From positions 1 through 30,513 of the forward strand of contig RBZT01000205.1 in the NCBI GenBank assembly GCA_003693705.1: a DNA stretch of 30,513 bases, read 5' to 3'. The notes under the pieces were generated by a model. It did no database searches, was not told the origin of the DNA, and worked only from the letters and a program-made list of their open reading frames with translations. The position numbers and the translations under genes are program-made. This document shows positions 20,050 to 29,751 of the stretch, in pieces; within the stretch, counting starts at the first letter, position 1; every line of letters starts with the position of its first letter. The stretch comes from Polymyxa betae. Taxonomy: Eukaryota > Endomyxa > Phytomyxea > Plasmodiophorida > Plasmodiophoridae.

Positions 20050-20474
20050 TCATTTGTGGCCGTGCGCTGGAGCAGCTCCTTTCTTCTCTTTAGAGCTTGA
20101 ATCTTTCCAACATAAGAAATAGCCAACGACTAAAAAGACCGCAAAAATAATGCCCACAACAACAACAACAACAAGTCTTGTCGGGTCAAAGAAGACCGCA
20201 CTAGAAGCCGAATCCTGGGTAGCAGGCCAATCTTGAGGTCCTTGAGGAGTTCCAAAAGGGAAATTCATATTTGGAATAGGTGATGGAAAACATGAAGGAT
20301 CTACACACCTTTGATTCGGATCAAATTGCTGTAACAAACGTCCCCTGGAAACAAACACCGATCAAAGGTCCGTGAGACAGGCCAGAATCACCCAGCTTAC
20401 AGAGCAGGGACAGATCCGTGGTTCATGGTCAGAGCCAGTATGGAGATCAGCAAGGAGACAGAGGTGGGATCCAT
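20050..20474 (-). CDS. Small signal-peptide, single-pass membrane protein A, 2 exons, 122 aa
   Basis: Minus-strand exons 20401-20474 and 20050-20344 join in frame (donor GTAAGC, acceptor TTTCCAG). Exon 1 encodes a signal peptide starting MDPTSVSLLISILALTM. Exon 2 begins GRLLQQF and gives a short proline-rich ectodomain with two cysteines (RCVDPSCFPSP). Then come one hydrophobic segment (about residues 82-104, with VVVVVVGIIFAVFLVVGYF) and a lysine-rich cytoplasmic tail ending AHGHK. This is the topology of a type I membrane protein. I do not recognise the family. A paralogue at 26640-27019 has the same layout, the same GR-L/M-LQQ start of the mature part, and an intron in the same place and phase. 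Exon 1 is too short to be found as a long frame; the splice join is inferred from the paralogue. Confidence 0.75.
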
Positions 20475-20488
20475 TGATGATGATGAAA

Positions 20489-20917
20489 TCAGAATGACGG
20501 CGGCAGGGTGGGAGGCGGCCGGTACCGGCGTCCGCGGACTCTCAGCTCACCTAGTATACGGATGAGCCAGTCGCGCTCATTGTTCTTCAGTAGTCGCAGA
20601 CACGCACTGTGACACTGAGTGGGGGTGTTAAAAATAGCGCCATTCAGCTCATCCGTTCTCCTCACATCGTTATGGATTTCAATGTGAAAAATATTCGAGT
20701 GATACAGATCACTCTGAAAAGTGCGTGAAACCCTAACGTCTCTTTGTCGGGAGGGTGGTCGTGAGCGACGATCCGATCTGGGCGACGACGCATACACGCG
20801 CTGGGGTCCACCGTTTGGAGATGGCATGTTAGCTACAGTCTCTCTACTGATCCCGCTGACGATAGTCGAGCGGGCATAGAGAGGCCCCGCCCTGACGCTA
20901 TCAGGCCCGACCTTCAT
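20489..20917 (-). CDS. Unrecognised basic ORF, 142 aa, just upstream of protein A
   Basis: An ATG-initiated minus-strand frame whose stop lies only 14 bp before the start codon of membrane protein A. The product is arginine-rich, with a disordered middle (SSPRSDRRSRPPSRQR) and a more ordered second half (HSNIFHIEIHNDV, CLRLLKNNERDWLI). A GTGAGC donor-like sequence occurs in the codons after RIL, so this could be a first exon rather than a whole gene. The spacing would be remarkably tight for two separate eukaryotic genes. Alternatives are an upstream frame in the leader of protein A, or chance. No family is recognised. Confidence 0.35.
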   Translation of the reverse strand: MKVGPDSVRAGPLYARSTIVSGISRETVANMPSPNGGPQRVYASSPRSDRRSRPPSRQRDVRVSRTFQSDLYHSNIFHIEIHNDVRRTDELNGAIFNTPTQCHSACLRLLKNNERDWLIRILGELRVRGRRYRPPPTLPPSF

Positions 20918-21112
20918 GGTAATGCCCAGAAGGCGGCCTCTTTAGCGGCGGTGATCAGGACTGGACGAATCTCGGCTCGGCTCCAGTTCAGTTTATATGG
21001 CCCATTGATTTGCTCAGCAAATCATGGTCATGGACTCGCTAAAAAGCTACCCTTCCACTCATACACTCAATAGTTTCAAAAATCACGAATTTCAACACCT
21101 CATATAGATTGG

Positions 21113-24100
21113 ATGAAACGTCCGAGAACACCGCGATATTTTACAACAAATTTACTAGTAGCACAGATCCCAAATAGTAATTCCATTCACAGATACGGAA
21201 AAGCACAACCAGGTAAATCATTCATCAAAAATTCTAATAAAATTAAACCAGCAAGAAATCAAGATCGCCATAAATTAGATCCAGACAAAGAAGAGTCGCG
21301 AGTTCAATCTGTACAGACAGCATCAAAAACGGACCACAGTCCCAGCTACATGTGGACAAATCCAAGAGCGGAAGAAGCTAAAGATACAATATTTCGGCTA
21401 CCACCGCCCGGTAATGGAAACCACCGACAGACAAATATAACGGACTATTTCACGAGACCGAATAGATCAACTGAAAACAGCAGTATTGAAGATCCCCATT
21501 GCTCAAATGAATTCGATCAAAATGCTGATAAAACTCAGAGTAGCACCAATTGTACACTGAAGATCCTACAATGGAATGCATGCTCCCTCAACGCAGAGAA
21601 CAGATTGCAGCTCGGACTACTGGTCATAGCAGAAGCACGAAAGGCCTTCAGGAAAACTTTTAAGAAATGCAAAAAAGAGTACAATATTAATCAGGTCAAA
21701 ATAGCATGCGAAGATCCAACTGGCGCAGAATTCTACAAACTAATTAAGCAAATAGAACCACAGCTCAACCAAAAAAGGAGGCAAAATGTCGTCCACCATG
21801 AACAGGCCAACGCAGAAGCTGAAACCATCGCACAGAAATTCGAAATAATCTTTGGACAAAATGACGTTAAACCCTCACCACCGGAACAAAATTAGCTAGA
21901 AATCAACCTCGAAGCAATTAAAACTGAAATTTTAAGCGAAGAAAACCCGAATTCATCATGCGAGAATTAGAACAGGCAATCCGTAGAGCCAACGTAAAAT
22001 CCTCAAAAGGCCCCGATGGAATATCTAATAAGCTCATCAAACTAGCATGCGAAGAAACTGAATTCGCAGAGTTCATTTTGCAAGCTATAAACAACCAAAT
22101 TTTTGAGCAAAAAAGATACCCAAAAAGGCTCAAAGCAGCGCCCATTGTACCGCTGCCCAAGCCGAAACCAGGGGAATACCGACCCATCCGTTTGTTACCG
22201 AACTATCCAAATTAGTCGAATACATGATACAAATACGAATGAGAGAAATCGTAGAAAAGAAACTTCCACCTCAGCAGTTCGGATGCTGACAGGACATTCA
22301 ACATCGCAAGCATTGAAGCGGCTGTTACACTATTCAGGAATTGCAACAGGATCTGATAATCAATTCGGCGCAATCCTCTACGACTTCACGAACGCATTTG
22401 ACAGGGTACCGAAACACATCTTTTTAAAAAAAATGATCAAATTACGGATCCCAGCATACCTTATCAACATTGTTTACGACTGGTTGACAGATCGAACTTT
22501 TACTGTAACATATAGAGGACACGAAATACAGCCCAGACAACAAGAAAATGGCATTCCACAGGGATCCAGCCTCAGCGTCCTTTTATGGCTGATCTTTGTC
22601 TACGACATCCCCCTAAACAAAATGAGCTTAAACTCATACGTAGATGGTACGATTGGCAGGGCCATCAAATCCGAGAAAGATCATGTACAAAGAACTTTGC
22701 GTTACCAATTAGCCAGGATGGTCCGTTGGTGTGCCAAAAATAGAATCAAAATCAATGCATACCAAACCCATGTCAAATTTAATGAAAACCATCCTAAAGA
22801 CTGCATTAGATTCAATGGTATGAAGATAAAAACCGCGAAATCAGAAAATATCTGGGAGCGGAAATTGTCGCAAACAAAGCCAAAAACAACTCAACATTTT
22901 TAATACGAACAGACAAAGTCGCTAAAGAGATCATTAAAAGATGTAAAATCATCAAGCGAATTCGTTGATACAGAATTCCTGACAATGTCTTTCAACAAGC
23001 CAGCCATGCTTTCATAGGAGGCATGTTTAATTACTATATTTCTTCGTTGGGAGGTGAAACTGCCATCAAAACAACGATAAAGCCTCTTGAGCTCGCATAT
23101 AAAGAATACATGAGAACATTTCCAGGATGTATGAGATCAACTCCAATCCCTCTACTTCACGCAATCTCAAAATTTCCCCTTCTTTTGGATACGATACTCA
23201 CAGATTCTGCCCTCACAGTAATAAAAGCCGAAGCACAAGGAAACTTGTTAGGAAAAGACTACCGCGAATGGGACAAACAAGGGTGCAAAGTCGATGGTTG
23301 GGCGCCTTTTGGACGAGTCAGATACGCACTGGAACGAACAATAGCAAAGAAATTCGACTCTAGAATTCACACACAGCAAATCATTAAGTCGCAAACCCTG
23401 GAATCGTTAAATAAGTGTAAATTTTATATGCATACACGTGAATCTGCCCTCGAATTACATCGAAATGGACTCCTAATCCCAGAACATACAGATATTGAGA
23501 TATGGACAGATGGAAGCCTAACCCGACATAGACGCGGGAATGGCGAAGAAGTCGTTCTAACCGGAGCAGCTGCGATAGTTCACATTTCAAATTGGGAAGA
23601 CCATGATGAGATCTTGGAGCACTCCATCAAAAAAACTTTACAAATAGAAAACGCTGTATCGAGTTATGAAGCTGAAATTATAGCCATACAAGCAGGCCTG
23701 GATATATTACTTCCACTTAAATTAGAACAATGTCAGATCCACCTTTCACAGACTCACTTTCATGCATACAGCAGTTAGCCACGCTCTCTTTTAAATATAA
23801 ATATACAAATGTAGTGGTGAAAGATGTCGCGAAACAGTTAGCTGAACTAACAAATCTGAACGAAGTAGAATACACTTTGTCCCGTCTCAAACAGAAGAAG
23901 AAATTGCACAAAGTGAGGAAATCGACCAACTGGCAAAAGAGGCCGCCGAGTCTGGGGATTGGGATGTTGATCATGACCCATTCAAATCCTCATACAAGTT
24001 AATGTTTAAGAAACGCGGAAGATTCCGACTGCAGGATTATCTGAAAGCGAATATTCAACGTAGCAAATCAATGGCTACCCAGATAGAAAACTTCTAATAG

Positions 24101-24447
24101 AAGGTAAAATACAGATCAACAACGACGATGGGGAGGAGGATACAGTCGTCCCCATTAACAACAATCATGCACTACTAAACAGAGTCCGAACAGGTCATAC
24201 ACGGGCTAGAGCACATCTAAAGAGCATTGGAATAGAATCTGTAAATACATGCCGACATTGCAACAGATACACAGAAACAATCGAACATCAATTAATTCGA
24301 TGCAAAAAGTATAAGAAACGATAGAAAAAATTCCGAGACAAATACTCAGAGCACGAAATTAACAGCTTCAACGATGCACTGTACACACACAGCACATTTA
24401 TGGCCGACTTCCTCACATACGCTTACCAGAAAGGCTGCTACATATAA
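21113..24447 (+). pseudogene. LINE ORF remnant: endonuclease stub, reverse transcriptase, RNase H, zinc knuckle
   Basis: The frame opens at ATG 21113. It has a polar N-terminal region containing QTNITDYF, a PIP-box-like motif, then LKILQWNACSLN, the start of an AP-endonuclease domain. That domain stops after about 20 residues and joins straight to a post-endonuclease helical region, so most of it is deleted (near 21600-21630). A stop at 21893-21895 and a frameshift precede the reverse transcriptase (SSKGPDGIS, YRPIRLLPN). After a second shift come FGAILYDFTNAFDRVP and GIPQGSSLS, but the catalytic YADD reads YVDG at about 22640. RNase H follows (WTDGSL, SYEAEIIAIQAGL, FTDSLSCIQQL) with further shifts. 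A CRHCNRYTETIEHQLIRC-type knuckle lies near 24250-24305 and a stop at 24322-24324. No active protein can be made. Confidence 0.85.
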
Positions 24448-24459
24448 CACTTAAGATTA

Positions 24460-24766
24460 AAAGCTGGGAAACCAGTAGGGGAGTATCTGTGTGGTATGAG
24501 TACATGGGTTCGAGTCCCTGTAGGATTGGGCGGGTGCCTACTCTACCTCATCAGTACTCTCCTAGGTCCTACAAACAAGGCCGTACGGGATAGAAGCGAA
24601 CATAAATGGGTGTAATAATGAACGGCTTCGAAATTGGAAGTAGAACCACTGATAGATATTATGGCCAGATGCCTGAGTACTATCAGCCTTGCGTTTCGGA
24701 TAGAGCGCCGCCTGTTGACCAAAATCAACGAACTGGAATAACCCAATCCAATCCAATCCATCCATC
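24460..24766 (+). repeat. LINE 3' region or SINE-like unit with tRNA B-box
   Basis: It contains GGTTCGAGTCCC (24507-24518), matching the tRNA internal promoter B-box, then GTGCCTACTCTACC. Further on come a block with AAATGGGTGTAATAA and a tail of AATCC repeats. The element at 25173-25706 has the same order of blocks (B-box, GTGACTACCC, ATGGGTGTAACAA, AATCC tail). Either this is a separate SINE abutting the LINE, or the LINE and SINE share a 3' end. Confidence 0.55.
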
Positions 24767-25046
24767 TACAGTCGTCCCTCTCTATAACGACATTCTTTAT
24801 AACGACATTTCCAGATAAGCTTGATAATTTTTCATTTACGGATATTGTTCTATGGATTCTCTACAACCACATCAATGACATGGCGGCGCGGCCCCATATC
24901 TGTCAGATGAGATTCTTATGGGGCTCTTTGATTCTCATCTCTCTCATTAACAACAATACAAACTTGATTTTCTACCACCGCCTCGTCCCCCTTAGACAAG
25001 CCAGCTGGGAGGGCTACCATTGCGTCTACCGACCACCCCTTTAAAT

Positions 25047-25822
25047 ATGGTCCCTACTCCTTCGAGAAAGAGAGAATCGTTCGTGATAGCCGAGAAACAG
25101 CTGATTTGCCGAGTTACCAATGATAACATTACAGAATCGCAGAGCTGGATTCTGAAAGAATGGCTATTAGGTATAGCCGCTACGCGGCTGGTGTAGTTGG
25201 TTCATATGAGCGTAGCCACCGTGAGGTGCTGGGTTCGAATCAAAGTCAAGAATGGGTTTTTTGATCATATACGTCATCCCAAAGCGGTACCAATTTGTGA
25301 AGTTAGCGGGGTACGGGGTGCGACTCCCCCTGTATTGATTGGTCCAGTGACTACCCTATTCACATTGGCAGGTCTATACTCACTTCTATAAGTGCTCTTA
25401 GAGGCCGTTGGACATTGGCAAACCCTTCATAAAAAGTTGCCTGGATTTGGGTGAAAAGCAAGCTGTGAGCAAGCTCCCCTGATGGCTGAACTGCATTTCG
25501 ACATGGTCAGGCGCCCCAGTGACTGAGTCCCATCAAGGTCACAGTATCCAAGAAAGGCGTAATCTCTATGTTATGTTACTGCAAAAACATATGAACTCGA
25601 CAATTCCGTGAGGGGTCGGGCCCTGCGCAAGGGTTAATGCGTCGCCTACCTCACTAAGATTTATATATGGGTGTAACAAATAGATAAATCCAAATCAATC
25701 CAATCCAATGGCTATTAGGTCAGCCGCGCTCGACTGTTTCTGGCATTATAAGAGACCTTACGAAGTACGAGAATAGACAAATCGAAAAGTATCGAAAATT
25801 TGATAAGCGGTTTTCGGGATAA
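25047..25822 (+). pseudogene. Short HTH-type ORF of the pogo-like element, interrupted by a SINE
   Basis: ATG 25047 opens a frame that reaches the left duplication at 25172 and resumes, in frame, at 25721, ending at TAA 25820-25822. Without the insertion it would be 75 codons. The first part (PSRKRESFVIAEKQ) and the segment spanning the junction (ILKEWLLGQ then PRSTVSGIIRDL) resemble the N-terminal pipsqueak/CENP-B-type helix-turn-helix of pogo/Tigger transposases, which binds the TIRs. The catalytic DDE domain is absent, so the parent copy was an internally deleted derivative able at most to bind DNA. Confidence 0.6.
25173..25706 (+). mobile_element. tRNA-derived SINE-like element with 14-bp target-site duplication
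   Basis: AATGGCTATTAGGT occurs at 25159-25172 and again at 25707-25720, a textbook target-site duplication from target-primed reverse transcription. The insert starts with a tRNA-like head: an A-box-like TGGTGTAGTTGG at 25189-25200 and a B-box-like GGTTCGAATCA at 25232-25242, with the correct 43-nt spacing. It has a body of about 400 bp and ends in a tail of AATCC repeats. RNA polymerase III transcription and mobilisation by a LINE with the same tail are inferred from these parts. Confidence 0.85.
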
Positions 25823-26046
25823 CCTCCAAGAACTGAAAGAAAAACTTAATAAAAGTTTGTAAAGCTTGGATTTTGTATACCTATTCGAGAAATAAACCTT
25901 AAAACAAAAAACGATTCCAATTACTGCTGCGAGTTAATAGGGACATATAAATGGTCCATAGCCCGTTAGGAACCCCATATACTTTTATAACGGCAATGTC
26001 GTCATCATGAAAACCCCACCAGTGTCTTTATAGTGTGGGAGGACTG

Positions 26047-26639
26047 TAGATACAGAGAAGATCATGATAGGCTCTGAGCTTGGTATCAACTTCTGCATTC
26101 TGAATAGAGATCTTGAATGATGATATGATCTAGCTGGACTTGAGCATAGAGCACTACACCATTAATCATGATCAGCCATGCGTTATGTATTCGCTTATGG
26201 TCTTCGAAGATCTGAACGCCGCCACATCAAAGGAAGTTCCTAAGAGTATTGTCTAGATTCTTCTTGATGTTGTCATTCCCATTTACCGTGAATGCATTCA
26301 CCCCATTGAGTTGATACAATCTCGAAATTAGTACATAATATCATCGCCGTCGCTATTCATGAAGTGGGATAAAAACTTCAAAAAAGATGCCGAACGGCTC
26401 TGATTTAGAGGTACACCACGAACAATACCGTCAAAAGGCAGCAAATTTATGAAAACAGCAGGAAGGGATCAAGAGCTATCAATATTACCGATCTGGAACT
26501 CCAGATCTGTCTGAGTTTGATTATATTGGAAAGTGTTTGTTTGACAATGAGAATATGACATTCTGTTTTAGATGTTACAATACTCGTTGGAGTTTCACAA
26601 TTTTGCAGCAGCGTGATCTTTGGGTTTTGCAGATGCATC
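26047..26639. other. Intergenic, nothing recognised
   Basis: About 590 bases between the pogo-like element and the 3' end of membrane protein B. The open frames are short and unconvincing. Some protein-like fragments on the plus strand could be relics, but I cannot assign them. Confidence 0.35.
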
Positions 26640-27019
26640 TTACTGTTCGGGAACTTTTGGGCGTGGGCCTATGTCGTTTAATTTCTTTAGCAGGGAGAGA
26701 GTACCAAAGTAGAGGCAAGTCAACAAGAGAATTCCAAGGATGAGGGCCGCAAAACCACCCACTATCCAGCTCACTAATTGACCTGCGGGAAGATGATGAG
26801 ATGGGACATCTGCAGTTATGGTAAAGTAGCCGCTCGCGGGAATTGTGTTGAACTCATTCGGTTGAGGCATCTGCTGCTGTAACATACGTCCACTGTAACA
26901 GCAAGTCAGTGGGCGGGGGGTCAGTAAGGCCACGATACATACAAAGCAGGCATGGAGCTGGATTGCATCAGCAGAGCCAGTACGGCCAGAATCAAGGACA
27001 GAGCCGGGGCGGAATCCAT
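26640..27019 (-). CDS. Small signal-peptide, single-pass membrane protein B, 2 exons, 109 aa (paralogue of A)
   Basis: Minus-strand exons 26943-27019 and 26640-26892 join in frame (donor GTATGT, acceptor TTACAG). Exon 1 gives a signal peptide MDSAPALSLILAVLALLMQ followed by SSSMPA. Exon 2 begins GRMLQQQMPQPNEF and gives a short ectodomain without cysteines. A membrane segment follows (about residues 70-95, with WIVGGFAALILGILLLTCLYF) and then a short basic tail ending PKVPEQ. Protein A shares MD plus a hydrophobic signal, PA-L/F-GR-L/M-LQQ at the junction, and an intron after the second base of the same codon. The ectodomains and tails have diverged strongly. The family is unknown to me. A retained signal anchor or an adaptor role are both possible. 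Confidence 0.75.
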
Positions 27020-27533
27020 AGTAGTTGATGGAATGGATCTGAGATGTGTAATGAAATGGAGAATGGAGGTCCGTGAGGAGACTCCGTGTGTGTTTGTAGA
27101 CGGACGGATGAGCAACGGATGAGTCACGCAGATAGCGGACCTGCTACTGTAGGTGTGCATCTGTATGAGTTCGGCACGGGGATTAAAGCAGGCCTCTTTA
27201 ATAGTGGGGTTTACCAATTCAAAGCAAAATAAGCTAAAATTGGTGACGAAGCGCTGCATGTTCGGACTCCAATTTGGAGATATAAGATTGACCCCAGCAT
27301 TGTTCGACTCGATCACGATGATTCAGTAAAATTTTTCCAAAATCACGCCCTCTCATTCTGCAATAAAGGTGCGGTAATACTGGTGGGACGTCATCATCTC
27401 TCGATCTGTTTTCAGAATCCCTCAAGACTTGAATACCACCCATACCACAATGATATTATTGAAATTTTTTCCAAAAATGTCACGTTATAAGACCATTTAA
27501 CGTGATATTTTTGAAACTTTATTGATTTTGTAA
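27020..27533. other. Intergenic upstream of protein B, with small repeats
   Basis: It must hold the promoter of protein B (upstream means higher coordinates). A near-identical word AAATTTTTCCAAAA followed by CACG occurs near 27330 and again near 27462, about 130 bp apart. A short hairpin with arms CACGTTA and TAACGTG lies at 27481-27504. AT content rises towards the transposon at 27536. No gene is recognised. Confidence 0.4.
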
Positions 27534-27535
27534 TA

Positions 27536-29749
27536 CCGTAGACTCTCTAATAGTTTATATCGCCCGTAGACGCAGTTTATATGAAATATCAGAGATTATT
27601 AAATAATAGAATGTTCTTGGAATGTCTAAAAGTAGACGCTTCCAGTCGCGCTGTTTTTTCCTGGATATCTTGGTGCTCGAAATGGCCTCAGTTTCAACTC
27701 TGGCATTGTCTCTGCAGTCTCGATTCTATAACATGGAAGCTTCGGACGAATCGTCCTCATCGTATAGCGACGATCTCTGGCTGTCTGACTCCTCCGACAG
27801 TGATGAAGCACCTGATATACCTCAAAACTGTTCTGTACCACGAATGAGTGAAGAAATTGTTCCTGATCGTCGGTTATCCAAAAAACTGACGAATGATCAA
27901 CGCAATCAAATTTCATCATATTTTCGCGACAATCCTAAAATGAAGCAAGGCGAGCTCATCGCATGGACAAGAGTCCAATTCGGAGTTTCTGTCAGCCAAG
28001 GGACAATTTCCAAAATTTTAACGGCAACCCAGCCAAGAAAGCCCGGAATTCTGACCCATAGGGAGAAAAAGAAAATATGCGAAAAGAGTTTAAATCAAAA
28101 ATGACTCAGAAAGATTTGGCAACCTGGGCGCAGACTGAGTTTAATCTTGCAAAAAAGCCAACCCAGCCGACATTTCCAACATTCTGAAACGTCGATATGA
28201 GTTCTTGGAATCCACTAATGGTGATCTGAAAAGAAAAAGGACCGTGAAGCACCCTCATCTGGAACATGCTCTTGCTAACTGGGTTCTCCAGTGTCTACAC
28301 AAAAAGATATGTGTTTCTGGCGATCTTATCAAGGAAAAGGCCAGGGACTTCGCTCAACGACTACAAATTCCAGAATCAGATTGTCCATCATTTTCTGACG
28401 GTTGGTTAGAAAAATTTCAGAAACGAAACAACTAAAAATGCTACAAAACGCACGGAGAATCTGGATCGGCCGATGTTGATGCTATCAATAACTGTCTTCC
28501 GAATATCCGAAATATTATGCCACATTACGAGCCATTCGACGTTTACAATATGGATGAGACAGGATTGTTTTGGAAAATGTGTCCGGATCGAACAATCGCC
28601 GTTCGTCAGATGGTAGGTCGAAAAAAAGATAAGACCAGGTTCACAGTTGCATTGACATGTAATGCTGACGGGTCCGACAAACTGGAGCCCTTCATTATTG
28701 CACATGCGGAAAGGCCGAGGTGTTTCATGAAAAAGTCCGGGAAGGATCTGGGCTTGTACTACAGAAACAACAAAAAGGCGTGGATGACCGGAGTTCTTTT
28801 CCAGGAATGGTTGACAGCTCTGGACAAGAAAATGCGGGAATTAGACCGTAAGATCTTACTGCTTCTTGATAATGCACCCTCCCATGTCATTGAAAATCTG
28901 GAGTTAACAAATGTCACAGTTCATTTTTTACCGCCGAATACTACAAGCAAACTCCAGCCGATGGATGCCGGAATAATTGCAGCATTCAAGCGCCGTTATC
29001 GTCGCTTTCAACTTTTGAATGCGTTATCAAAAGATGAAACTGGAGAGCGAGACATTTATAAGATCGACCAGCTTCAGGCTATGAGATGGGTCAAACTAGC
29101 TTGGAATGATATCTCATCTGAAACTATAGCAAACTGCTGGAGGCATTCCGGAATTGTTGCAAATGAGGCGCCCGTACATATGCAGCCAGACTCTGAACAA
29201 GAGCGTGATATTGATGCGGAGTTGCTGGGTGTGATTGACCGTCTGCGAATCTCCGATCCCATTGATCTTCCTAGTTTTCTATCCCCTTCTGTCGAAGAGG
29301 ACGTTCATGAGGAGTTTACTGATCAAGACTTCCTGGATATGTGTGAAACCATAGCTGAGGTCAGTGATGAAGAAGAGTTTGTCTGCGAAGTCGACAATGA
29401 GAAGCTCTTACATTGTCTTCCGATCGTAATTACAAAATTAGAAGATCCCATCGAAAACTCCGCGGCTCTTAAGTGTCTTCACCGTTTGCAGTGGGATACA
29501 CGTCGCGCAATCATCGAAAAGAAGCAGTCTCAGCTCGTTCAGGCCGATATCAGATCGTTTTTTTAAATTTCAAATAAACTGCTGGTTTTTCGGAAATCTC
29601 CAATAATCTAATTTCTTTCCTGAAGGTATAAAATAAAAAATATGAGAGGTATAAGATATTCGTCATAGGAACGGATTTGGTTCCAGCGATATCAATAAAA
29701 TATAAGAGATTATAAAGGTTTAGAGAATAAAGTATTCGAGAGTCTACGG
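27536..29749 (+). mobile_element. Tigger/pogo-type DNA transposon, 2.2 kb, full-length but inactivated
   Basis: The ends are inverted repeats of about 24 bp: CCGTAGACTCTCTAATAG at the left and, read on the minus strand from 29749, CCGTAGACTCTCGAATAC. TA lies on both sides (27534-27535 and 29750-29751), the expected target duplication. It encodes a pogo/Tigger transposase with HTH domains, a DDD catalytic triad and a C-terminal PIP-box. The termini differ at very few positions, so the insertion is fairly young, although the ORF is already broken. Confidence 0.9.
27622..29566 (+). pseudogene. Tigger/pogo transposase, frameshifted and interrupted
   Basis: Three frame segments: 27622-28104, about 28090-28435 (in another frame, with a further shift near 28170) and 28436-29566. 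Order of parts: an acidic serine-rich head, an HTH (KLTNDQRNQISSYFRDNPKM to VSQGTISKIL), the trace of a second similar motif (MTQKDLATWAQTEF), and a CENP-B-type HTH2 (VLQCLHKKI to FSDGWLEKFQKR). The stop TAA at 28433-28435 falls exactly where the family continues KCYKTHGE. The catalytic DDE domain follows with Asp in YNMDETGLFW, ILLLLDNAPSHV and TSKLQPMDAGII. The C-terminus reads VQADIRSFF, a PIP-box. ATG 27733 is an alternative start. The catalytic residues are intact, but the lesions prevent one complete protein. Confidence 0.9.
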
Positions 29750-29751
29750 TA

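Larger units (their letters stand above)
21113..24766 (+). mobile_element. Non-LTR retrotransposon (LINE with RNase H), degenerate
   Basis: A plus-strand element with the remains of one long ORF: an N-terminal extension, a few residues of an apurinic-type endonuclease, reverse transcriptase, RNase H and a C-terminal CCHC-type motif. After the last coding remnant (stop at 24445-24447) comes a 3' region ending in repeats of AATCC (around 24741-24762), a typical LINE tail. LINEs with RNase H belong to the I/Jockey-related groups; I cannot fix the clade. The 5' boundary is uncertain, since any untranslated leader (up to about 20930) is not defined. The TA at 24767-24768 that follows belongs to the next transposon insertion. 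Confidence 0.85.
24769..26046 (+). mobile_element. Pogo-like non-autonomous DNA transposon with TIRs and TA duplication
   Basis: The left end is CAGTCGTCCCTCTCTATAAC and the right end is the near inverse (CTATAAAGACAC inverted, GGGAGGACTG at 26037-26046). Both ends are flanked by TA (24767-24768 and 26047-26048), the target of Tc1/mariner/pogo elements. Inside it carries a 534-bp SINE-like insertion (25173-25706) plus a 14-bp duplication, so the original element was about 730 bp. It encodes only a short DNA-binding-like ORF. It inserted immediately after the AATCC tail of the preceding retroelement. Another copy is cut by the window start. Confidence 0.8.

Noticed and set aside
25173-25245. 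Functional tRNA gene
   Set aside because: The A and B boxes are there, but the anticodon stem and acceptor stem do not close, and the 14-bp duplication shows that it is the head of a retroposed element.
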